DNA of 6,581 nt, from NCBI GenBank assembly GCA_030150425.1, contig JASLFY010000164.1, forward strand, positions 1-6,581. Reading direction: 5' to 3'. Below, one piece after another: positions 1-4,303 of the stretch. Every line of letters begins with the position of its first letter. The stretch's first letter is position 1. Origin of the DNA: Yimella sp. (GTDB lineage: Bacteria > Actinomycetota > Actinomycetes > Actinomycetales > Dermatophilaceae). Position numbers and translations under genes: made by a program. The notes below the pieces were generated by a model. That model was not told where the DNA came from. It did not search any database and worked only from the letters and a program-made list of their open reading frames with translations.

Positions 1-37
1 CATCGCCGAGTTCCGGCAGGCGTCGCTGGGCGGCTGA
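1..37 (+). CDS. 3' end of an unidentified plus-strand gene (partial)
   Basis: The reading frame that starts at base 2 gives I-A-E-F-R-Q-A-S-L-G-G followed by TGA at 35-37. Only eleven codons lie in the window, so the product cannot be identified. The stop falls one base before the hisF stop on the opposite strand, a tail-to-tail arrangement that matches the very tight packing elsewhere here and supports this frame as a real gene end. The call rests on position and an open frame only; the stretch could also be non-coding. Confidence 0.4.
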   Translation, partial: IAEFRQASLGG

Positions 38-38
38 G

Positions 39-794
39 TCAACGAACGGGGTGGCCCGCCGCGCGCAGGGCGTCCTTGACCTGACCGATGGTCAGCTCGC
101 CGAAGTGGAAGACGGAGGCGGCCAGGACGGCGTCGGCGCCCGCGTCGACGGCGGCCACGAAGTGGTCGACCGTTCCGGCCCCACCGCTGGCGATCAGCGG
201 CACGTCGACCGCGGCACGGACCGCGCGGATCAGTTCGAGGTCGAAGCCGTCCTTGGTGCCGTCGGCGTCCATCGAGTTCAGCAGGATCTCCCCCGCTCCG
301 AGGTCGACCGCCCGGCGGCACCACTCGATCGCCTCCAGCCCGGCCGACTTCCGGCCGCCGTGGGTGGTGACCTCGAATTCGCCTGTGGGAGTGCGGCGTA
401 CGTCGGCCGACAGGACGAGAACCTGCGCGCCGAACCGGTCGGCGATCTCCCGGATCACCTCGGGCCGGGCGATCGCGCCGGTGTTGATGCCGACCTTGTC
501 TGCGCCCGCGCGCAGCAGCCGGTCGACGTCGTCGACGGTGCGCACCCCGCCCCCGACGGTCAGCGGGATGAAGACCTCCTCGGCGGTCCGGCCGACGACG
601 TCGTACGTCGTCTCGCGGTCGCCCGAGCTGGCCGTGACGTCGAGGAAGGTCAGTTCGTCGGCGCCCTGCTGGTCGTAGCGGTGGGCCAGTTCGACCGGGT
701 CGCCGGCGTCGCGCAGGTTCTCGAAGTTGACGCCCTTGACCACCCGGCCGGCGTCGACGTCCAGGCAGGGAATCACTCGTACCGCGACCGACAT
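39..794 (-). CDS. hisF: Imidazole glycerol phosphate synthase, cyclase subunit HisF
   Basis: HisF is the TIM-barrel cyclase that, with the glutaminase HisH, turns PRFAR and ammonia into imidazole glycerol phosphate (histidine synthesis) and AICAR (returned to purine synthesis); it is cytoplasmic. The 251-residue product has the family's normal length. It opens with VAVRVIPCLDVDAGRVVKG, and the two catalytic aspartates known from Thermotoga HisF (D11 and D130) align with D12 and D131. Phosphate-binding loops are seen as LTVGGGVRT near residue 79, GEILLNSMDADGTKDG near 168 and IASGGAG near 201. The second aspartate sits in S-A-D-V-R-R where relatives usually have V-D-A, a mild change beside the catalytic residue. 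I chose ATG at 794 because the conserved region begins three residues later; a GTG at 824 would add ten residues. A TGAGGG motif lies only two bases upstream of this ATG, so the ribosome site is tight. No other his gene adjoins it: it is divergent from the kinase-like gene and converges with the gene ending at 37. Confidence 0.96.
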   Translation of the reverse strand: MSVAVRVIPCLDVDAGRVVKGVNFENLRDAGDPVELAHRYDQQGADELTFLDVTASSGDRETTYDVVGRTAEEVFIPLTVGGGVRTVDDVDRLLRAGADKVGINTGAIARPEVIREIADRFGAQVLVLSADVRRTPTGEFEVTTHGGRKSAGLEAIEWCRRAVDLGAGEILLNSMDADGTKDGFDLELIRAVRAAVDVPLIASGGAGTVDHFVAAVDAGADAVLAASVFHFGELTIGQVKDALRAAGHPVR

Positions 795-856
795 GGCCCT
801 CAGCGTAATGAGCCGCTCCCCCACGGCGCCGCGGCCGTCCGTACGGTGGGGCGATC
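795..856. promoter_or_regulatory. Divergent intergenic region between hisF and the kinase-like gene
   Basis: This 62-bp gap must hold the promoters of both divergent genes unless they lie inside coding sequence. I see TANNNT-type -10 candidates on both sides: TACGGT at 842-847 for the plus strand and TACGCT (minus strand, 807-802) for hisF. Each is so close to its start codon that a short-leader or leaderless transcript would result. I see no convincing TTGAC-type -35. An inverted repeat, CCCCAC at 819-824 and GTGGGG at 846-851, spans the centre. Its right half doubles as the weak ribosome site of the plus-strand gene. That a promoter lies here is inferred from gene orientation; the exact elements are uncertain. 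Confidence 0.4.
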
Positions 857-1435
857 ATGAGCGATCACGTCTGGGGACCGAACCACGCCCGCCCGGCCGA
901 CGCGCGGCGCATCGCCGGGCTCGCGTACGACGCCGCGGAGCGGGTGCGTGACCGGCCGGTCGTCGTCGCGGTCGACGGGCCCGCCGCGTCCGGGAAGTCG
1001 TCGCTGGCCGCGCTGCTCGCCCCGCTGCTGGGTGACGCGCCGGTGGTGCACTTGGACGACCTCTACCCCGGCTGGGACGGACTGGCCGCCGGCAACGAGA
1101 TCCTGGTCGGGCTGCTCCGCGACCTGCACGCCGGTCGCTCTGGTTCGTACCGCCGGTTCGACTGGGGCACGGGCGAATTCGCCGATCCTGTCGATGTTCC
1201 GGCGAAGCGGTTCCTGGTCGTCGAGGGCTGCGGATCCTCGGCCCGCGACGCGCGGGCATTGACCGACGTACGGGTGTGGGTGGAGGCTGCGGACGACGTA
1301 CGACAGACGCGCGGCGAGAGCCGCACCGAGGGCGGATTCGACGGTCAGTGGGAGCGGTGGGCCGCCCAGGAACGGGCGTTGTTCGGCGCCGACCGCACCC
1401 GGGAGCGGGCCGACCTGGTGGTGACGACCGGCTAG
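857..1435 (+). CDS. P-loop kinase-like protein (uridine kinase-like family), function unknown
   Basis: The 192-residue soluble protein has a clear Walker A motif, G-P-A-A-S-G-K-S-S at residues 41-49, after a hydrophobic beta strand (VVVAVDG, 35-41). Next comes H-L-D-D-L-Y-P-G-W at 65-73, placed where nucleoside and shikimate-type kinases bind substrate. A basic/aromatic patch Y-R-R-F-D-W lies at 98-103, a strand ending in V-V-E-G-C-G-S-S at 121-128 looks like a Walker B-type region, and R149/R152/R156 form an arginine-rich lid-like segment. These features fit the P-loop kinase superfamily that annotation pipelines often label uridine kinase or (d)CMP kinase-like. Length is close to uridine kinase (about 200-215), but I cannot confirm the substrate and the lack of a symbol is deliberate. 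ATG at 857 is preceded by a weak GTGGGG five bases upstream. It is divergent from hisF and its stop codon overlaps the stop of the PH-like gene on the other strand. Confidence 0.8.
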   Translation: MSDHVWGPNHARPADARRIAGLAYDAAERVRDRPVVVAVDGPAASGKSSLAALLAPLLGDAPVVHLDDLYPGWDGLAAGNEILVGLLRDLHAGRSGSYRRFDWGTGEFADPVDVPAKRFLVVEGCGSSARDARALTDVRVWVEAADDVRQTRGESRTEGGFDGQWERWAAQERALFGADRTRERADLVVTTG

Positions 1436-1896
1436 TCCCGCGGCGACGGGTCGGCCGACCCGAGCGCCTGCGCCAACGCGGCCATCCGCTCCGCCTCCGC
1501 GGTCGCGAAGTCCCCGTCGGACCGCTGTACGGCCATCACCGCCAGCTGCTCGGTGTCGGCGAGGTCGAGGGTGAGCCACGGGATGCCGCCGCCGAACTGA
1601 ACGCCGACGATCTGCGCCCAGTCCAGCTTGCGGGTGACGAACAGGTTGCGCACCAGCAGGCCGTCCTTCGTGGGGACCGCCTTGATGAAGGCGTAGCGCA
1701 GCGCGAACCCGCCGATCGCGACACCGAACAGGAACACGAAGAAGGCGTCCAGGTCGGTCCAGCCGGACGCGCCGCCGCGCGGCAGCTGGAGTGCGAGCAC
1801 ACCGAACCCGACCACCAACGCGATCGCCGCACCGATCGCGAACCAGCGGCCGATGCGCGGACGGAAGACCGCGTACGGGTCGGTCACAGTCGGCAT
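1432..1896 (-). CDS. Small membrane protein with bacterial PH-like domain
   Basis: The 154-residue product has two predicted membrane segments near the N-terminus (about residues 17-38 and 50-71), separated by a short G/P-rich loop. A C-terminal domain of about 80 residues follows, with the pattern D-G-L-L-V-R-N ... L-D-W-A-Q-I-V-G-V ... P-W-L-T-L-D-L. This is the layout of actinobacterial bPH_6-type proteins (two helices, then a PH-like beta domain with a conserved W-x-x-I), and such a gene beside hisG is, to my recollection, common in Streptomyces. No catalytic motif is visible and the role is unknown; a membrane-associated scaffold is only a guess. ATG at 1896 overlaps the end of hisG by 13 bp; a GTG at 1887 would make a GTGA four-base overlap and lose three residues, and neither has a strong ribosome site, so translation is probably coupled to hisG. 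A frame extending upstream to 2058 is rejected because its extra residues are Arg/Pro-rich and antisense-like to nothing conserved. It is the last gene of the minus-strand train. Confidence 0.8.
   Translation of the reverse strand: MPTVTDPYAVFRPRIGRWFAIGAAIALVVGFGVLALQLPRGGASGWTDLDAFFVFLFGVAIGGFALRYAFIKAVPTKDGLLVRNLFVTRKLDWAQIVGVQFGGGIPWLTLDLADTEQLAVMAVQRSDGDFATAEAERMAALAQALGSADPSPRD
1447..1462. repeat. Perfect 16-bp palindrome just after the kinase-like gene
   Basis: CGGGTCGGCCGACCCG is its own reverse complement and starts 11 bases after the stop of the plus-strand kinase-like gene, inside the 3' end of the PH-like gene. As RNA it can fold into a six-pair stem with a GGCC loop on either strand, so it could serve as a short terminator for the kinase-like gene. 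No T-run follows, and short GC palindromes occur by chance in DNA this GC-rich. Confidence 0.35.
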
Positions 1897-2729
1897 GCCG
1901 CGATCTCGGTGACGAGGATGGCGCGGGCGCCGAGGTCGTACAGCTCGTCCATCAGGGCGTTCGTGCGCCGCCGCGGGACCATCGCCCGGACCGCGGCGTA
2001 CGCGCTGTTGTGCAGCGGCGAGACCGTCGGCGACTCCAGGCCCGGGGTGAGCGCGCACGCCTGCTCGACCAGGTCGGCCTTGATGTCGTAATCGAGCATG
2101 ACGTAGTCGCGAGCGGTCAGGACGCCCTGCAGGCGACGCACCAGGACGTCGATCGCCGGGTCCTTCGCGGCGCCCTCGGGGCGGATCAGCACCGCCTCGC
2201 TGGTCAGGATCGGGTCGCCGAAGACCTCCAGCCCCGCGTTGCGCAGCGTGGTGCCGGTCTCGACGACGTCGGCGATGACGTCGGCGACACCGAGGGTGAC
2301 CGCGGTCTCGACCGCGCCGTCCAACCGGACGACGGAGGCGTCGACGCCGTTCTCTGCGAGGTGGTTGCGGACCAGGCCGTCGAAGCTGCTGGCGATCCGC
2401 TTGCCGGCGAGGTCCTGGACGGACGACGCGGCGCCGGGACGTCCGGCGTACCGGAAGGTCGACGAGGCGAAACCGAGCTGCAGCTCCTCGACCGCCGGAG
2501 CGCCGGAGTCGAGCAGCAGGTCACGACCGGTGATGCCGACGTCGAGGTGGCCGCGGCCGACGTAGACCGCGATGTCCCGCGGGCGCAGGTAGAACAGCTC
2601 GATGTCGTTGTCGGAGTCGACGACAACGAGTTCCTTGTTCTCCCGGCGACCGCGGTAACCGGCTTCGCGGAGCATCTCGGCGGCGGGCTCGGACAGGCTG
2701 CCCTTGTTGGGCATGGCGACACGCAACAT
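1884..2729 (-). CDS. hisG: ATP phosphoribosyltransferase, long form (HisG)
   Basis: HisG catalyses the committed step of histidine synthesis, joining ATP and PRPP to give N1-(phosphoribosyl)-ATP; it is cytoplasmic. The 281-residue length is that of the long, hexameric form, which is feedback-inhibited by histidine through a C-terminal ACT-like domain (here about residues 212-281) and does not need the HisZ partner. It opens with MLRVAMPNKGSLSEP, has the inner-domain signature G-I-T-G-R-D at 65-70, and the PRPP-binding loop D-V-V-E-T-G-T-T-L at 154-162. The C-terminal segment holds T-P-G-L-E-S-P-T at 228-235 and M-V-P-R-R near 250-254, as in mycobacterial HisG. ATG at 2729 is fixed by a strong GAGGAG at 2742-2737, seven bases upstream, in which the hisE stop codon is embedded. 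Eleven bases separate it from hisE; the downstream PH-like gene overlaps its end. Confidence 0.97.
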   Translation of the reverse strand: MLRVAMPNKGSLSEPAAEMLREAGYRGRRENKELVVVDSDNDIELFYLRPRDIAVYVGRGHLDVGITGRDLLLDSGAPAVEELQLGFASSTFRYAGRPGAASSVQDLAGKRIASSFDGLVRNHLAENGVDASVVRLDGAVETAVTLGVADVIADVVETGTTLRNAGLEVFGDPILTSEAVLIRPEGAAKDPAIDVLVRRLQGVLTARDYVMLDYDIKADLVEQACALTPGLESPTVSPLHNSAYAAVRAMVPRRRTNALMDELYDLGARAILVTEIAACRL

Positions 2730-2736
2730 CGCAGGG

Positions 2737-2742
2737 CTCCTC
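2737..2742 (-). promoter_or_regulatory. Ribosome binding site of hisG
   Basis: GAGGAG, seven bases before the hisG ATG, is a near-perfect Shine-Dalgarno match. Its first bases share the hisE TGA stop (2743-2741), so a ribosome finishing hisE ends directly on the initiation site of hisG. This supports translational coupling and settles the hisG start. Confidence 0.85.
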
Positions 2743-3004
2743 AGAGGTTCTGGTAGACGTCGTTCAGCGTGATGCCGCGCTCCAGCATCAGCACCTGCAG
2801 GTGGTAGAGCAGTTGGCTGATCTCCTCGGCGGCGGCCGCGTTGCCCTCGTGCTCGGCGGCCATCCAGACCTCGGCCGCCTCCTCGACGATCTTCTTGCCG
2901 ATGAAATGCACGCCCGCGTCCAGCTCCGCGACGGTCCCCGATCCCTCAGGTCGGGTCTTCGCCTTGTGCTCCAGTTCTTCCCACAACTGCTCGAAGCTCT
3001 TCAC
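2741..3004 (-). CDS. hisE: Phosphoribosyl-ATP pyrophosphatase (HisE)
   Basis: HisE removes pyrophosphate from phosphoribosyl-ATP to give phosphoribosyl-AMP, the second step of histidine synthesis. It is a small all-alpha enzyme of the MazG-like fold that binds Mg2+ through clustered acidic residues, seen here in K-K-I-V-E-E-A-A-E-V-W and A-E-E-I-S-Q-L-L-Y-H. The Q in the second motif replaces the D of many bacterial HisE proteins but, as I recall, is usual in actinobacteria. It is a separate gene, not fused to HisI. The start is ambiguous: TTG at 3013, GTG at 3010 and GTG at 3004 are in frame and none has a clear ribosome site. I chose GTG 3004 (87 residues) because actinobacterial relatives begin VK-T/S-F-E; the longest version has 90. 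A TACCCT sequence (3018-3013) would start a transcript at about this codon, so leaderless translation is possible. A strong hairpin lies directly upstream. Confidence 0.94.
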   Translation of the reverse strand: MKSFEQLWEELEHKAKTRPEGSGTVAELDAGVHFIGKKIVEEAAEVWMAAEHEGNAAAAEEISQLLYHLQVLMLERGITLNDVYQNL

Positions 3005-3013
3005 GGGCACCAA

Positions 3014-3046
3014 GGGTACGCAGCGCCGTGGTGGCGCCGCGTACCC
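3014..3046 (-). terminator. Hairpin between the transporter gene and hisE (terminator or regulatory stem-loop)
   Basis: Two 14-base arms, GGGTACGCAGCGCC at 3014-3027 and GGCGCCGCGTACCC at 3033-3046, flank a five-base loop. Thirteen pairs are Watson-Crick. The remaining pair (3022/3038) is an A-C mismatch on the plus strand but a G-U wobble in the minus-strand RNA, so the full 14-pair stem forms only in the rib/his transcript. It lies 28 bases after the transporter stop and about 10 bases before the chosen hisE start. No U-run follows (only UUGG), so it is not a textbook intrinsic terminator, although GC-rich hairpins without U-runs are commonly proposed as terminators in actinobacteria. It may instead stabilise the upstream mRNA 3' end or mask hisE initiation. 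The structure is directly visible; the function is inferred. Confidence 0.6.
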
Positions 3047-3074
3047 GTCTCAGTGGCCCGGCCGGTCGCGCGGA

Positions 3075-3812
3075 TCAGGCGGTTGTCGGCTCCGGCCCCT
3101 TCGCGCGGGTCAACCGCGCCCACTGCACGAAGCCGTACAGCACGAACATGCCGTAGAAGATGTACATCATCGCGGTCGGGACGTAGTCGGTCGCGAAACC
3201 GAACGGCACGCCCACCAGGTCGACCACGATCCACGCCAGCCAGAACTCGTTCCAGGCGCGGGCCATGGCGTACGTCGCCACGATCGACCCGACGAAGACC
3301 CAGGCGTCGCACCACGAGTACCACCACTGCGGGGTCCAGTACGGGCTCTTGTTGGCGTCCAGGATCGCTTGGAAGACGAAGTGCGCGATCACGGTGCCGA
3401 CGATCCAGAACGCGGCCATCGCCAGGCGCTCCTTCATCGTCGCCCAGCGCGGGGTGACCGCCGGCTGGTCGGACTCGGCGTGCCGGTTGCGGCGGTGCTG
3501 CTGCCAGCGGACCCAGCCGTAGATGCTGGTGATGATGAAGAACACCTGGCGGCCGGCCTGGCCGAACAGCGGCATCCGGGTGTCGGTGCCGAACGCGGCG
3601 CCGGTGTAGACGAAGAACAGCATGATGTTGGCGACGATGCCGACCGGCCACGCCCAGACCAGGCGCTTCATGCCGAGGTACGCCGACGCGACACCGATCA
3701 GCACGCCGATCAGCTCGAGCCAGTGCAACTGGTACTTGCCGATGTCGATGTGCCAGTCGAGCAGGCTCTGGAAGGCGTTGGACTTCGCGGCGGCGGTGTG
3801 CAGCGCGTGCAT
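3075..3812 (-). CDS. PnuC-family transporter, probable riboflavin transporter (RibM/PnuX type)
   Basis: The 245-residue product is an integral membrane protein with about seven hydrophobic segments (roughly 31-49, 51-70, 84-103, 128-150, 166-184, 187-207 and 212-233), and a basic cytoplasmic loop at 104-127. This matches the seven-helix PnuC fold, including Y-G-W-V-R-W at 98-103, W-W-Y-S-W at 163-167 and W-N-E-F-W-L-A-W at 187-194. PnuC members move nicotinamide riboside, riboflavin or thiamine by facilitated diffusion, with trapping by a kinase. Because it sits directly behind ribH in a riboflavin operon, as ribM does in the ribBMAH cluster of Streptomyces davaonensis, riboflavin is the likely substrate; this is inference from context and automatic annotation may say nicotinamide mononucleotide transporter. 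ATG at 3812 is preceded by AGGAG nine bases upstream. A longer frame from TTG at 3836 would overlap ribH by four bases but lacks that site. The C-terminus ends just before the hairpin at 3014-3046. Confidence 0.88.
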   Translation of the reverse strand: MHALHTAAAKSNAFQSLLDWHIDIGKYQLHWLELIGVLIGVASAYLGMKRLVWAWPVGIVANIMLFFVYTGAAFGTDTRMPLFGQAGRQVFFIITSIYGWVRWQQHRRNRHAESDQPAVTPRWATMKERLAMAAFWIVGTVIAHFVFQAILDANKSPYWTPQWWYSWCDAWVFVGSIVATYAMARAWNEFWLAWIVVDLVGVPFGFATDYVPTAMMYIFYGMFVLYGFVQWARLTRAKGPEPTTA

Positions 3813-3821
3813 GGCGTGGAT

Positions 3822-3826
3822 CTCCT
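3822..3826 (-). promoter_or_regulatory. Ribosome binding site of the PnuC-family gene
   Basis: AGGAG lies nine bases before ATG 3812 in the 20-bp gap after ribH. It decides for that ATG over the upstream TTG at 3836, which would place this site inside the coding region. Confidence 0.75.
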
Positions 3827-3832
3827 GATCTC

Positions 3833-4300
3833 TCAACGCAGTTCGGCGAGTGTACGAGCGGTCGCGATGGCCGCGGTCGCCGCCTCGTGGCCCTTGTCCT
3901 CGGCTGATCCGGGCAGTCCGGCGCGGTCGAGCGCCTGCTGCTCGTCGTCGCAGGTCAGGACGCCGAAGCCGACCGGCACGCCGGTGGTGACGCTCACCTG
4001 GGTCAGGCCCTGGGTGGCGGCGGAGCAGACGTAGTCGAAGTGCGGGGTGCCGCCGCGAATGACGACGCCGAGGGCGACGACCGCGTCGTGCGTCTGCGCC
4101 AGTCGCGCTGCGGCGACGGGGAGTTCGAACGACCCCGGCACGCGTACGACCGTGGCGTCGGTGACCTGCGCATCGGCCAGGGCGCGCTGTGCGCCGGCCA
4201 AGAGGCCGTCCATGACCTGGGTGTGCCAGGAGGCGGCGACGATCGCGACGCGCAGACCGCTGCCGTCGGTGGAAATGGTGGGTGCTCCGTGACCGCTCAC
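3833..4300 (-). CDS. ribH: 6,7-dimethyl-8-ribityllumazine synthase (RibH)
   Basis: Lumazine synthase condenses 5-amino-6-ribitylamino-uracil with 3,4-dihydroxy-2-butanone 4-phosphate, made by RibD plus phosphatase and by RibBA respectively, and passes the product to RibE. The 155-residue protein has the normal length and all family landmarks: V-A-A-S-W-H at 21-26 (the substrate-stacking aromatic is Trp, as in mycobacterial RibH), V-P-G-S-F-E-L-P at 54-61, G-V-V-I-R-G-G-T-P-H-F-D-Y at 78-90 with the catalytic histidine at 87, the phosphate-binding arginine in D-R-A-G near 126, and E-D-K-G near 134-137. It assembles into pentamers or larger shells in the family; which form applies here cannot be read. 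GTG at 4300 has a GAGGAG eight bases upstream inside the end of ribBA, three bases after the ribBA stop. Confidence 0.97.
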   Translation of the reverse strand: MSGHGAPTISTDGSGLRVAIVAASWHTQVMDGLLAGAQRALADAQVTDATVVRVPGSFELPVAAARLAQTHDAVVALGVVIRGGTPHFDYVCSAATQGLTQVSVTTGVPVGFGVLTCDDEQQALDRAGLPGSAEDKGHEAATAAIATARTLAELR

Positions 4301-4303
4301 GCG

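Noticed and set aside
800..1579. A 259-codon open frame on the minus strand
   Set aside because: It runs antisense to the P-loop gene and has an Arg/Gly/Ala/Val-rich translation without motifs; the plus-strand frame has a clear Walker A and a coherent fold pattern.
1897..2058. N-terminal extension of the PH-like protein
   Set aside because: The 54 extra residues are Arg/Pro-rich out-of-frame hisG sequence. The membrane protein pattern begins right after the ATG at 1896, which fits the hisG end.
1791..2756. A 321-codon open frame on the plus strand
   Set aside because: It is the antisense of hisG and has a low-complexity composition dominated by V, D, R and G.
3813..3832. FMN riboswitch in front of the rib or transporter genes
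   Set aside because: Gaps between the visible rib genes are at most 20 bp, far too short for the RFN element. One may lie upstream of ribD, outside the window.
3813..3836. TTG start for the PnuC-family gene overlapping ribH by four bases
   Set aside because: An AGGAG site correctly spaced before the ATG at 3812 makes that the better start, and the eight extra residues are not part of the conserved protein.
2841..4034. A 397-codon open frame on the plus strand
   Set aside because: It lies opposite hisE, the PnuC-family gene and ribH, crosses several gene boundaries and shows no domain; it is a GC-driven shadow frame.
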